NCBI RefSeq assembly: GCF_004117875.1
Contig: NZ_RAHW01000001.1
Location: forward strand, 248,001 to 312,000
Reading direction: 5' to 3'
Source: Geomonas oryzae
GTDB lineage: Bacteria > Desulfobacterota > Desulfuromonadia > Geobacterales > Geobacteraceae
DNA length: 64,000 nucleotides
Positions 9,089 through 17,270 of this stretch are shown here, piece by piece (the first letter of the stretch is position 1; each line of letters opens with the position of its first letter). The translations under genes and the position numbers were made by a program. The notes below the pieces were generated by a model. It saw only the letters and a list, made by a program, of their open reading frames with translations, was not told the origin of the DNA and did no database searches.

Positions 9089-9312
9089 CCCGCCACCTCC
9101 ACCGCGATCCCTTCCGCCTCCTTTTTCCTGAGGGAAAGGTTGTAACTTTTGATGCTGACCTCGATGGGGTCGCCCATGGGAGCAACCTTCAGGACCTTCA
9201 CGTCTTCACCCACCAAAACACCCATGTCCATGAGCCGCCGCTTCAGGGGGCCTATCGACCCGATCGAGGTGATCTTCCCCTTCTGACCGGGCTTAAGCTT
9301 TGCCAGATTCAT
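9085..9312 (-). CDS. feoA: FeoA family protein (proximal to feoB)
   Basis: A 75-aa SH3-like FeoA protein: begins MNLAKLKPGQKGKITSIGS, then RRLMDMGVLVGEDVKVLKV and a closing SLRKKEAEGIAVEV, the usual FeoA core. FeoA is thought to act on the cytoplasmic side of FeoB and modulate its GTPase or transport activity. Its last codons overlap the feoB start, and the second FeoA ends directly upstream. The tandem pair of FeoA genes is a common variant. Confidence 0.95.
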   Translation of the reverse strand: MNLAKLKPGQKGKITSIGSIGPLKRRLMDMGVLVGEDVKVLKVAPMGDPIEVSIKSYNLSLRKKEAEGIAVEVAG

Positions 9313-9316
9313 CGCA

Positions 9317-9568
9317 CTATCTCCTCACCATGATTTTCATCGCCATGCGGCGGGCCAGGGCGATCCTCGCCTCGTCCACCCTGAGCAGGATGGTGTTGCC
9401 GCCGTTGGTCAGCATTTCCACGTTCTTGCCGATGCGGAGCCCCATCTCCTCCACCCGGACCGAAGTCTTGTCCATCCCGGCGCCGCCGGGGACGCCTTCC
9501 CCCTTGCCGAGCATGATCTCGACGATCTCGCCGTTTTCTCCCGCGCTCAAAAGTCCCAGTGGAATCAT
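9317..9568 (-). CDS. feoA: FeoA family protein (second copy)
   Basis: An 83-aa FeoA-domain protein with MIPLGLLSAGENGEIVEIML at the start and VRVEEMGLRIGKNVEMLTNG, ending in a basic tail (ARRMAMKIMVRR). It has the same SH3-like pattern as its neighbour but is diverged and carries an insert, GKGEGVPGGAGMDKTS, in the first loop. It is separated from the other feoA by four bases. Which of the two is the true FeoB partner cannot be told from sequence. Confidence 0.92.
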   Translation of the reverse strand: MIPLGLLSAGENGEIVEIMLGKGEGVPGGAGMDKTSVRVEEMGLRIGKNVEMLTNGGNTILLRVDEARIALARRMAMKIMVRR

Positions 9569-9598
9569 GACTGCTCCTTTACCCTTGCCGTTCTCTTT

Positions 9599-11032
9599 TT
9601 AGAAGCTGATCTTCGTGCGCAAGGCCAGCGCCACCACGTCGTCGCTCGCGCTGATACCCGCCGGGTTGACCAGATACTGCACCACCGGTGAGATCTCGAT
9701 CTGCTCGCTCACCTTGTACTTGTAGTAAACCTCGGTCAGTTTTTCCTGGGCGTCGGCCACGGCGCCAGCCCCCTTCACCTGGCCGTAGGCGAAGCCCAAG
9801 ACGTCGTCCTTGCGGCAGGGGATCACCCCCTGGTACTGCCCCCCGACACTCCAGGCCTGGTTGACGGCGTAGACGTCCCTGTCGCGCTCGCCGTAACGGG
9901 CGAAGAGGGTCAGCTTGTCGGTCACCTGCTGGTCGAAGCTCACGCCGAAGCTGTAGGCGTTCTTCCTGGTCAGCTTGTTTGCGCCGTCCTCCTTGGAGCC
10001 GTCCACCGCCGCGTAGACACGGTAGTTACCCTCCAGCTCTCCTGCCTTGTGCTTGTAGGACAGTTCGGCGACACCGAAGCCGTGGTCGAAGATGTCGGAG
10101 CTGTCCGAGTTGTCCGCGCTGTCGGCGTCTCCGCTGCCGTAGCCGATGCCCAAGGTGAGCGGCTCGGCGAGCCTCGCCAGGATTCTCGCGCCGGGGCCGT
10201 TGGCCGGGAACGGGAGCACCGCGGAGTGTACGAAGGCGGAGGAGAGGAACTGGCTGTTCTCGTCGTTGGCGACCGCGTTCGAATCGAAGTAGTTGGAGAG
10301 GTCGACCTTGCCGGCGGTGAGCAGCAGGTGGTCGTTCAGGGCCGAGTGCTCGATCCAGGCCTCGCGGAAGCGGACACGGTCGCCGGTCGAACCGGCAACG
10401 CCGTTCAGCCCCGAGAAGGAGGCGGCCTTGGCATCGATGCCGTCGCCGCCGGTGGCTTCCACGTCGATCACGGCGATGGTGTTTTCACCCACCTTGAAGT
10501 TGAAGACGAGGTCGGCACGCCCCACCACATCGGTGCCGTCCTTGGGCTTGTTGCCGATGGAGCCCTGCAGCACGCCGACCATCCCGCCGGAAAGGGCGAT
10601 GTTCCTCGTGAGGGCGGTGAACTTGGTGCCGAGGTCCTCGTGGCGGTTCTGGAAGGTTCTCGTGTTGACCAAAAGCATCTCGGCGCGCAGCTCCTCCTTG
10701 AGATCGCTAAGAAGCACCAGGTCCTCCTTGTCCACAGCCTGGTTCCCGTCCTTCAGCACCTTTTCCGCCATTTTCTCGGTCAGAAGATGCACGGCAAGCG
10801 CCACGTCCATGCGGGTGCACTCCGCCTTCCCCTCCTGAAATTCCTTCGAGAAGAGTCCCTCGACCTGGTACTTGTTCCCGAGACGCAGGATCTCCTGGCA
10901 GGCCTTGTGTTTGCACTCCACCTTCTCCGGAACGACGAGATCCGGGTGCAGGGCGAAGGCAGCCCCGGAGCTTAGGAACAGGTTCCCCAAAAGGAACGCG
11001 GCGGCGACACTCATCTTCTTCATCTGGAACAT
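9599..11032 (-). CDS. Putative outer-membrane porin heading the Feo locus
   Basis: A 477-aa exported protein with a clear signal peptide (MKKMSVAAAFLLGNLFLSSG... AFA) at the N terminus. A short helical, SLH-like region follows (about 30-130, DVALAVHLLTEKMAEKV), then a long beta-rich region with alternating hydrophobic residues, ending in LALRTKISF, whose final Phe is typical of outer-membrane beta-barrels. AGGAGGGA precedes the start. Because it lies 31 bases from feoA in the same direction, it probably admits ferrous iron or small complexes to the periplasm (inference). The substrate is not shown by sequence. Confidence 0.8.
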   Translation of the reverse strand: MFQMKKMSVAAAFLLGNLFLSSGAAFALHPDLVVPEKVECKHKACQEILRLGNKYQVEGLFSKEFQEGKAECTRMDVALAVHLLTEKMAEKVLKDGNQAVDKEDLVLLSDLKEELRAEMLLVNTRTFQNRHEDLGTKFTALTRNIALSGGMVGVLQGSIGNKPKDGTDVVGRADLVFNFKVGENTIAVIDVEATGGDGIDAKAASFSGLNGVAGSTGDRVRFREAWIEHSALNDHLLLTAGKVDLSNYFDSNAVANDENSQFLSSAFVHSAVLPFPANGPGARILARLAEPLTLGIGYGSGDADSADNSDSSDIFDHGFGVAELSYKHKAGELEGNYRVYAAVDGSKEDGANKLTRKNAYSFGVSFDQQVTDKLTLFARYGERDRDVYAVNQAWSVGGQYQGVIPCRKDDVLGFAYGQVKGAGAVADAQEKLTEVYYKYKVSEQIEISPVVQYLVNPAGISASDDVVALALRTKISF

Positions 11033-11084
11033 GGATTCCCTCCTCTTTCTCTTTGTTACTCCAGCTGCTGTATCAAGCGTAGAG

Positions 11085-11110
11085 CAAGAACAATGATCAT
11101 TGGATCAGCT
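11085..11110 (-). promoter_or_regulatory. Candidate Fur box upstream of the porin-feo operon
   Basis: A perfect 12-bp palindrome, CAATGATCATTG (11091-11102), lies about 60 bases before the porin start and contains the AATGAT / ATCATT core of Fur operators. The full 19-bp consensus is not matched, so this is a candidate only. A second, weaker dyad, TGAATGCCAATTTCA, lies near 11155-11172. Confidence 0.45.
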
Positions 11111-11298
11111 TATGATGTAAGTCTTTTTACAGTTATCGGACCCGGCTTCTAAAACTGAATGCCAATTTCATTAGTGATTTAAAAAAACAGTTGTCCCTTT
11201 ATCAGTGTTACGGTTCTTCCAAAAGAAGAGACCGTGACACTGCATATGTGCCGTGAAACAGAGACGACCGTTATGGCTATGACGGTACGGCTGGACTT

Positions 11299-11748
11299 TC
11301 AGCCCGACTGTGTCAGGCAGCGGCTGCACACACCGCGCAATTCGATCTTCAGCGCCTCCACGGTAAAGCCCATGCTGCGGGCCACCGCCAACTGACGCTG
11401 CTCGATGGAGCTGTTGTCGAATTCGGTGACGGTGCCGCAGTCGCTGCAGACCAGGTAGTCATGCCGTTTGCCGTGCCCCGCGAGTTCGTAGCGGGTCAGC
11501 CCGTCGCCCAGGCTGAATTCCCGGGCGATGCCCGCGGCGGCGAAGAGCCGCAGTGCCCGGTAAACGGTCGCATGGCCTATGTGGGAGTGCTTGCTGCGCA
11601 AGACAAGGTACAGCTCGTCCATATGGGTGGGGCGATCAAGGTCCACGAACGCATCGAGTATCAGGTTGCGCTGCAGGGTCGCCTTGAGCCTTTTCTTGGT
11701 GAGAAAAAGGTGGAACTGCTCTTTCACCTTCTGTTTTTTCTGAGTCAC
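11299..11748 (-). CDS. fur: Fur-family transcriptional regulator
   Basis: A 149-aa winged-helix metalloregulator. The DNA-binding half contains LKATLQRNLILDAFVDLDRP and the recognition segment GHATVYRALRLFAAAGIARE. The dimerisation half has HGKRHDYLVCSDCGTVTEF and ends with a second pair, VCSRC, so both structural-zinc CxxC motifs and the regulatory His cluster are present. I chose the GTG at 11748 because GAGGCGG lies just before it and the length then equals typical Fur; an upstream ATG at 11814 would add 22 unconserved residues without a ribosome site. It lies next to the iron locus, which it probably controls. Fur versus Zur or PerR cannot be settled by sequence alone. Confidence 0.9.
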   Translation of the reverse strand: MTQKKQKVKEQFHLFLTKKRLKATLQRNLILDAFVDLDRPTHMDELYLVLRSKHSHIGHATVYRALRLFAAAGIAREFSLGDGLTRYELAGHGKRHDYLVCSDCGTVTEFDNSSIEQRQLAVARSMGFTVEALKIELRGVCSRCLTQSG

Positions 11749-11946
11749 TACCGCCTCGGTTTGAAGGAGGCTTCCCTCCCGGCACTCAAATACAATGACA
11801 TCCACTTTCATCAAAAACGCAAAAGCTCATTGAGCTGAAAGGCCTTCCATCATGACCGCTCAACTGCAGGGTAAACCTGACTGTAAATCGGCTACTTGAT
11901 GCGATGCTCGGGTGGGATCATGCGTTGGTTTTGAAAATTGAATTCG

Positions 11947-11975
11947 TTTATAAAGGAGGCGGCCGGAGTTGTCAA
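11947..11975 (-). promoter_or_regulatory. Strong sigma-70 promoter for the Fur-family gene
   Basis: On the minus strand TTGACA (11970-11975), a 17-base spacer and TATAAA (11947-11952). Transcription would start near 11940, giving a leader of about 190 bases to the GTG start. Confidence 0.75.
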
Positions 11976-12010
11976 TATTTTTATTTTTAGAATTCTCAGA
12001 GCGTGCGTTG

Positions 12011-12460
12011 CTAGAGGAGGATGACCTTGTCGGGATAATCCATACACAGCCGCTCCAGGCTCCCGCCGGACGCGACATGCGCTATGACAATAGTGTCGGC
12101 CAGGTCAGCCATCATCAGGTTGCGCTGATAACATTTCGACTCGCAGGGATGGCTGACGCTCTGCGCGTAGCGAGAGATGACCAGCAAGCGTCCTGCACCG
12201 ATAGCCCCCTCCCATTCCGGGGCCAGCCTGTTAAGCCCCCGCGCCATCGCGATGATGACGGGCTGGGCGCCCTGCAACAGCCTGCAAAGCACCTCCTTCT
12301 CCACCGGGGAGTGGTAACCCGAGATCACGCAGGTTCCCGCCTCGCGCTGCTCGTCCGCCCACCGGTAAGCCCTCTCCGCCGCCTCGCGGGGAAATCGCCG
12401 TGAACACAGGAAAGCGATCTTGTGCAGTTTCAACAATTCCGCGTTGCCCACCGAGTGCAT
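12011..12460 (-). CDS. Short DprA/SMF-like Rossmann-fold protein
   Basis: A 149-aa protein resembling the Rossmann core of DNA-processing protein DprA. The motif order fits: AFLCSRRFP where DprA has a GSR, VISGYHSPVEKEVL where DprA has its SG-xxxG loop, QPVIIAMARGL, then CYQRNLMMADLADTIVIAHV with the family's RN and a closing ASGGSLERL. It lacks the SAM-like N-terminal domain and winged helix of true DprA, so it is probably a stand-alone SLOG-type nucleotide-binding protein. AGGGGGT lies six bases before the ATG at 12460; the frame continues upstream to 12571 but without support. It points toward fur and may share its transcript. Confidence 0.65.
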   Translation of the reverse strand: MHSVGNAELLKLHKIAFLCSRRFPREAAERAYRWADEQREAGTCVISGYHSPVEKEVLCRLLQGAQPVIIAMARGLNRLAPEWEGAIGAGRLLVISRYAQSVSHPCESKCYQRNLMMADLADTIVIAHVASGGSLERLCMDYPDKVILL

Positions 12461-12564
12461 GTGCCACCCCCTTGTCTTGATGCGGGGATTATACCGCACC
12501 CCGCATGGGTGCGCCCCTCCGCAAGCAGCCGGATGAGCGTCATTTTTTTGCGCCGGCGTCTCCC

Positions 12565-12592
12565 TTGACATGGCAAAAACGATGATTATTTT
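12565..12592 (+). promoter_or_regulatory. Candidate promoter for the hsp20 pair
   Basis: TTGACA at 12565-12570, 16 bases, then TATTTT at 12587-12592, ending 45 bases before the first hsp20 start. A CTTGACA -35 also fits heat-shock sigma factors, but the -10 is not of the CCCCAT type. Confidence 0.45.
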
Positions 12593-12637
12593 AGGCGCAG
12601 AAACGGATCACACCGATCACGAAAGGAGGTATTCCAC

Positions 12638-13084
12638 ATGGCAAGTTGGGATGTTTTCAGAGAGCTGGACAACCTGAGAAGGGAGATTGACGAAGCGTTC
12701 CGCGGCGTGGGCTTTAACAGGCCGTTTGGACCGACGTTCCTTTCACCGACCACGGGCCGTCGCTTCCCGATGGTCAACTTCAGCGAGGATGAGGGGAACG
12801 TCTACGTGCAGGCCCTGATCCCCGGCGTCGACCCGAAGGACGTTGATCTCTCCGTGCTAAGGAACACCCTTACCATCAGCGGTGAGCGCAAACCGTTCGC
12901 AGAAGTGAAGGGGATCATCCACCGCACCGAGCTCGGCTCCGGCAAGTTCAGCCGCACCCTAGAGCTCCCGGTCGACATCGACCCGAACCGGATCACCGCG
13001 CAATGCAGGGACGGCATCATGACCGTCACCATGGCCAAGGCTGAGCATGCAAAACCGAAGAAAATCGAGATCAAGCTTTCGTAA
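12638..13084 (+). CDS. Hsp20/alpha-crystallin small heat-shock protein
   Basis: A 148-aa small heat-shock protein that binds unfolding proteins without ATP. It starts MASWDVFRELDNLRREIDEA, has the alpha-crystallin beta-sandwich with VYVQALIPGVDPKDVDLSV and LTISGERKPF, and the conserved GSGKFSRTLELPVDID ... ITAQCRDGIMTVTM segment, ending in a KPKKIEIK tail. AAGGAGGT precedes the ATG. A second Hsp20 gene follows 32 bases later, so the two likely form one heat-induced operon and possibly a mixed oligomer. Confidence 0.95.
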   Translation: MASWDVFRELDNLRREIDEAFRGVGFNRPFGPTFLSPTTGRRFPMVNFSEDEGNVYVQALIPGVDPKDVDLSVLRNTLTISGERKPFAEVKGIIHRTELGSGKFSRTLELPVDIDPNRITAQCRDGIMTVTMAKAEHAKPKKIEIKLS

Positions 13085-13116
13085 GCCTACTAATAAAGAG
13101 GAAGGAGGTCATGACT

Positions 13117-13512
13117 ATGGCACCCAACAGCTTGACGGAAAGAAACGAAATGAACGTTGAAACCCGCGAGGAAACCAGGTCCAACGAGAGGTTCATACGC
13201 CCGGCGGTCAACATCATCGAAACCGACGAAGGTCTCTTCGTGACCGCAGACCTCCCCGGCGCCCCGAAGGAAAGCATCGACGTGAACGTGGAGAAAGGGG
13301 TCCTTACCATCAGCGCGCCTGCGGGTGTGTCGATGCCCGGGACTGCCGTTTACCGGGAATTCGAACTCGGAAGCTATTTCCGGCAGTTCACCGTCCCGGA
13401 AACTCTCGATCACAATAAGGCTAAGGCGGACTTCGCAAACGGCATCCTCACCCTGCGCATACCGAAGGCCGAGATCGCCAAGCCGCGGCGCATCGAGGTG
13501 CAGGTGAGCTGA
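13117..13512 (+). CDS. Hsp20/alpha-crystallin small heat-shock protein (second copy)
   Basis: A 131-aa alpha-crystallin domain protein with an atypical polar N terminus (NSLTERNEMNVETREETRSN). Core motifs: FVTADLPGAPKESIDVNVEK, GVLTISAPAG, ELGSYFRQFTVPETLD, and ADFANGILTLRIPKAE with a KPRRIEVQ tail. It is diverged from its neighbour, as in other paired Hsp20 operons where the two act together. The ATG at 13117 has AAGGAGGT eight bases ahead; the ATG at 13111 is too close to that site. Confidence 0.93.
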   Translation: MAPNSLTERNEMNVETREETRSNERFIRPAVNIIETDEGLFVTADLPGAPKESIDVNVEKGVLTISAPAGVSMPGTAVYREFELGSYFRQFTVPETLDHNKAKADFANGILTLRIPKAEIAKPRRIEVQVS

Positions 13513-13538
13513 GAAGAGGTCGGAGACAAAAGATGCAA

Positions 13539-13562
13539 AGAGGGCCGCTCACGCGGCCCTCG
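13539..13562. terminator. Hairpin between convergent hsp20 and acuI genes
   Basis: AGGGCCGC-TCAC-GCGGCCCT at 13541-13560. T-richness is weak on both sides, so it may need Rho or act as a 3' stabiliser. Confidence 0.55.
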
Positions 13563-13587
13563 ACGTTTCCGACAACAGCTTCGAGCT

Positions 13588-14586
13588 TCAAAGCCGCACA
13601 ACCACCCTCCCCCTGACACCGCCTTGCAGGATCACCCCGATCTTCTCCTCGAGTCCGTCGAGCGTCACCTCGGTCGCCATGCCGTCGAGCATTTGCGGCT
13701 CCCAGGGACCGGCCAGACGGCGCCACACCTCCTGCCTCGGAACCGAAGGGCAACGCGAGGAGTCGATGCCGATGAGCGTCACGGCGCGGAGGATGAAGGG
13801 ATGAACGTTGACCGGGAGTTCCGCCGAGCCGACGAGGCCGCAGCAGGTGACGGTCCCGCCGTAGCGCGTCGACTTAAGCACCGCAGAGAGAGTCTCCCCT
13901 CCCACCACGTCCACCGCCCCGGCCCAGCGTTCCTTCATAAGGGCGCGCTCCACTCCCGCCGTCACCTCCTCGCGCGGAATGACCTGTGCCGCCCCCAACT
14001 CCTTGAGAAACGCCTCGTCGGCCGCCTTGCCGGTGGCCGCCACCACCCGGTACCCTGCCTTGGCCAGGATGCTCACCGCGATGCTCCCGACGCCGCCGGT
14101 GGCGCCGGTGACGAGGACGTCGCCGCTTTCCGGCCTCACCCCCGCCCACTCGAGCTTCAGCACGGAAAGACCTGCCGTGAACCCAGCGGTGCCGAGCATC
14201 ATGCTCCGGCGCAGGGAAAGCCCCTGCGGGAGGTGCACCGCCCACTTGGACGGAACCCTTATGTACTCCCCCCAGCCGCCGTCGGTCTCCATCCCGAGGT
14301 CGTACCCGGTCACGATCACTTCGTCTCCCGGTGCGAAGGCGTCATCGCTGCAGGAAACAACCTCCCCCGCGGCATCGATCCCCGGGGTGTGCGGGAACTG
14401 CCTGGTCACCCCCGGATGGCCGGTGGCCGACAGGGCGTCCTTGTAGTTGAGCGAGGAGTAGCGCACCCGCACCAGAAGCTCCCCCTCGGGGAGTTCGTCC
14501 ACGCTTCGTTGCGCAATGCTCCTTGTAAAAGAGCCGTCCGGCGCCTTCTCGACCACCAGCGCCTTGAACCGTACCTCCGAATCCAT
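13588..14586 (-). CDS. acuI: YhdH/AcuI-type medium-chain oxidoreductase
   Basis: A 332-aa zinc-independent quinone-oxidoreductase-like MDR protein. The N terminus includes RVRYSSLNYKDALSATG and the PHTPGIDAAGEV segment typical of YhdH/YhfP. The NADPH site is VTGATGGVGSIAVSILAK. The conserved GYDLGMETDGGWGEYIRVP further fixes the subfamily, whose tested members reduce acrylyl-CoA to propionyl-CoA with NADPH. Catalytic-zinc cysteines are absent, as expected. It is monocistronic. Activity on acryloyl-CoA is inferred from the subfamily. Confidence 0.88.
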   Translation of the reverse strand: MDSEVRFKALVVEKAPDGSFTRSIAQRSVDELPEGELLVRVRYSSLNYKDALSATGHPGVTRQFPHTPGIDAAGEVVSCSDDAFAPGDEVIVTGYDLGMETDGGWGEYIRVPSKWAVHLPQGLSLRRSMMLGTAGFTAGLSVLKLEWAGVRPESGDVLVTGATGGVGSIAVSILAKAGYRVVAATGKAADEAFLKELGAAQVIPREEVTAGVERALMKERWAGAVDVVGGETLSAVLKSTRYGGTVTCCGLVGSAELPVNVHPFILRAVTLIGIDSSRCPSVPRQEVWRRLAGPWEPQMLDGMATEVTLDGLEEKIGVILQGGVRGRVVVRL

Positions 14587-14799
14587 GACCGCCTCCTATT
14601 CGACTGCCGCTCCGCCTGCCGGTCGGCAACGACGAAACGCTCGTCGGCGTAGATGAGTTGATGTGCCGTTTTAGACTCATGAATGATAATGGTTGACGTG
14701 ACAAGGTCAAGTGAGGGTGGGGAAACAAGCAAGGAAGGAAGGGAAAACGCAGGGGCGACAAGGGTGCGACCGACAAGGGGGAAGTTAGGCTAATGGTCT

Positions 14800-16080
14800 T
14801 TACACCGCAGCATGGGGATAGGCCTTGGGGGAGCGGTGCTCTTCTCCGTCCCAGCGGACGACACGGTTTCTACCCTTGGTCTTGGCGCGGTACAGGGCCT
14901 TGTCCGCCGCCTCGACAAGATCCAGCCGGTTTGCGTCGCGCTGCGGCACCATGGACGCCACTCCCGCGCTGACGGTTACCACCTCGGCGGTCTCGGAATG
15001 GCCGTGGGCGGTGTTAAGTGCCTCCACGGCGCGCCGGCAATCTTCGGCGACGGCTGCCGCTTCGTCCAGCGTGAGCCCGGGCAAGAGCAGCACGAATTCC
15101 TCACCGCCGTAGCGTGCAGCGGTGTCGGCCGAGCGCCGGGCATGGGCGCCGATGGCGTCGGCCACCGCCTTCAGGCAGTTGTCTCCGGCCTGATGGCCGT
15201 AGCTGTCGTTGAAGTTCTTGAAGAAGTCGATGTCGAGAAGGATGAGTGAGATCGGCATCTCGGAACGCATGGCGCGCGCCCACTCCTGGTCGAGCATGAC
15301 CTCGAAGTGCCTGCGGTTGCCGAGGTTCGTCAGAGCATCGGATATCGACAGGCGCCGCAGTTCGAGGGTCGCCTTCTGGAGCTGGCGGTTTTCGTGCTCC
15401 AAAAGGTTGGCGTTCAAGAAGTCGCGGCGCAGGTAGTTCTCCATGAGGGAGTTCGAGAAGGCGCCAATGATGATGGTTGCCACGATGCTGAAGCTGTTCT
15501 GGATCAGGATGGTTTCATCGGTCTTGTTGATGAAGATCGCCACCGCCTCGTAGGCGAGCGTGGTCGCCACCGCCCAAGAGACGGCATAGCGGAGCCTCAG
15601 GCTCACGAAGGTGAAGGCTCCCATTATGAGGAGCAGCAGACCCGAGTAATAGTAGTTTTTAGCGGGGGTCGGGTCGAAGTAGACCATCCCGACGATGCCG
15701 AGGCTCCCCACCAGCATCACCAGCCAGAGGACCGGCTGGGTGAAGCGTCTCAGGTGGGCGAAATAGGTGAAAACGAGACCGGCGATAACGGTGGGGCAGA
15801 CGACGGCGTACCTGATGGTCCACATGTGCGCCCGGTCGGCAGGCAAAAGCATGAGGTCTACGACACCGAACACCGCGTAGAGGATGAGGCCGGTGAGGAG
15901 GGCAACCCGCACGTGCTTCAGGGTTTTTTCGCAGTAGTACCTGTCGAAGGTGGACTCCAGCGGTTCCGGGAAGCGCGCGGAGCGGAGTCCTCCCTCTCCC
16001 AGCGTTTTCTTCGCTGCGGCAACCATCTCCATTTCAGGATTCGGTTCGACCATGTGCACGTTTATGTCTATGTTATGCAT
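14800..16080 (-). CDS. Membrane-bound diguanylate cyclase (GGEEF)
   Basis: A 426-aa protein with a soluble N-terminal stretch (1-58), about six membrane helices (59-215) and a coiled-coil linker (HENRQLQKATLELRRLSISD) leading to a GGDEF domain (about 245-410). The active-site loop is RYGGEEF, preceded at the correct spacing by an RxxD inhibition site (RSAD), so both c-di-GMP synthesis and product inhibition are expected. SISDALTNLGNRR and LLDIDFFKNFND are intact. The membrane domain resembles an MASE-type integral sensor, but I cannot name its signal. No EAL domain is present. It lies alone upstream of acuI. Confidence 0.94.
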   Translation of the reverse strand: MHNIDINVHMVEPNPEMEMVAAAKKTLGEGGLRSARFPEPLESTFDRYYCEKTLKHVRVALLTGLILYAVFGVVDLMLLPADRAHMWTIRYAVVCPTVIAGLVFTYFAHLRRFTQPVLWLVMLVGSLGIVGMVYFDPTPAKNYYYSGLLLLIMGAFTFVSLRLRYAVSWAVATTLAYEAVAIFINKTDETILIQNSFSIVATIIIGAFSNSLMENYLRRDFLNANLLEHENRQLQKATLELRRLSISDALTNLGNRRHFEVMLDQEWARAMRSEMPISLILLDIDFFKNFNDSYGHQAGDNCLKAVADAIGAHARRSADTAARYGGEEFVLLLPGLTLDEAAAVAEDCRRAVEALNTAHGHSETAEVVTVSAGVASMVPQRDANRLDLVEAADKALYRAKTKGRNRVVRWDGEEHRSPKAYPHAAV

Positions 16081-16284
16081 AGCTCACTCACAGGCGCAGC
16101 TCAGGGAAGTATCAAAATTGTAATGAACGGTCATAAACGACAGCTAACAGTATACCAGCAGTCACCCATACGCAACCATTAATGCATCCACATCGTGTGA
16201 GTTCAGTCACAAAATACCCCAAAATCAGCAAAAGACCGACAAAAAGAGACCTTTGTGACATTTTCCCATCCCGCGTGTTTTCAC

Positions 16285-16322
16285 AAAGGGGACTGGCTCC
16301 GTAGGTGCCAGTCCCCCTTTTC
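16285..16322. repeat. 34-bp palindromic repeat, copy 1 (inverted orientation)
   Basis: GGGGACTGGCTCC-GTA-GGTGCCAGTCCCCC forms a hairpin with T-rich flank CTTTT on the right. Loop sequence is inverted relative to the three copies at 21.5, 22.5 and 24.2 kb. The rest of the 16081-16559 gap shows no gene or RNA I can support. Confidence 0.85.
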
Positions 16323-16559
16323 GTAACGGTTGCAGTTGACCGGGCGGACCATCCCTGATCGAACCGCCCTGATGGTCCCTTTACAGCACTGCGACTTTTC
16401 CCCACATCCCCCCTCACATCCCGTCAAACCACCCACTTCTTGCCGCGCCACCACCCCCTCGAAGCCCATCTTCCGCACAGCCTCCAAGCCAAGCCCAAAG
16501 AGCCTCGATCGACTTGAAGCTTCCCTTAAACAGCACATCTGCGCTTCGGGAGCAGGGCG

Positions 16560-17258
16560 TCATTTTTTCGCGTCTCGAGTCCCCTGCGTTTCCTCAGTGG
16601 GCTCTTCGAGACCGCCGGCTACGGGGAGCTTCCAGCTGTTGCGGATGGCCATGTACCTGAGCCCGAAACAAAAGGCCGCTCCCACGACCGACACCAGGGC
16701 GGACGGGAACTGCAGCGCGGCACCGCAGACAACCACGGTCGCACCGGCCAAGGCGGCAAGGGCATAAAGCTCCGCTCGCAAGACCACAGGAATCTCAGTC
16801 AACAGCACGTCGCGCGCCACTCCTCCGCCGATCCCCGTCACCATGCCAAAAAGAGCCGCCATGACCGGATTGAGGCCGTAGGAGAGGGCCTTATGCGTTC
16901 CGGCGACCGCGAAGAGCCCCAGCCCTGCTGCATCGAATATGAGAACGCGGGTTGCCAGCCGATTTACCGTGGGATGCCGGAAGAAGGTGATGATTCCCGC
17001 CAAGAGCGACACCGCCAGATAACGCCAGTCGTTGATCGCCGCCGGGGGCACTGCTCCTATCAGGAGGTCGCGGGTGATCCCGCCGAAGGTGGCTGCCGCA
17101 AAGGAGAGCACCAGCACCCCGAAGAGATCAAGCCGTCGCCGAACGGCCGCCATGGCTCCGCTGAGGGCAAAGACGAAGGTGCCGAGCAGATCGAGAATCA
17201 GTACGAGGTGATCCACCGTCAGTTCCTTTTTCACCAGCGTGATCCCAACGGGTTCCAT
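16560..17258 (-). CDS. TRIC-type cation channel family membrane protein (YicG/UPF0126)
   Basis: A 232-aa membrane protein with about seven helices. The duplicated hallmark of the family is present: FGGITRDLLIG in the first half and GGGVARDVLLTEIP in the second, each following a small-residue-rich helix. Eukaryotic TRIC proteins are potassium channels; bacterial members have been shown to conduct monovalent cations. GGGAGGT precedes the ATG at 17258 by five bases; that site lies at the MFS gene's stop codon, so the gene is likely co-transcribed with it. The C terminus is polar (GLEEPTEETQGTRDAKK). Confidence 0.9.
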   Translation of the reverse strand: MEPVGITLVKKELTVDHLVLILDLLGTFVFALSGAMAAVRRRLDLFGVLVLSFAAATFGGITRDLLIGAVPPAAINDWRYLAVSLLAGIITFFRHPTVNRLATRVLIFDAAGLGLFAVAGTHKALSYGLNPVMAALFGMVTGIGGGVARDVLLTEIPVVLRAELYALAALAGATVVVCGAALQFPSALVSVVGAAFCFGLRYMAIRNSWKLPVAGGLEEPTEETQGTRDAKK

Positions 17259-17270
17259 GACACCTCCCAC

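Noticed and set aside
6839..9145. 768-aa ORF opposite feoB
   Set aside because: Antisense shadow in GC-rich DNA; composition dominated by Arg/His/Gly/Asp and no domain recognised, while feoB is complete.
16281..16538. 85-aa Cys-containing ORF on the minus strand
   Set aside because: Ends inside the palindromic repeat (KGDWHLRSQSPL), lacks a ribosome site and resembles nothing known.
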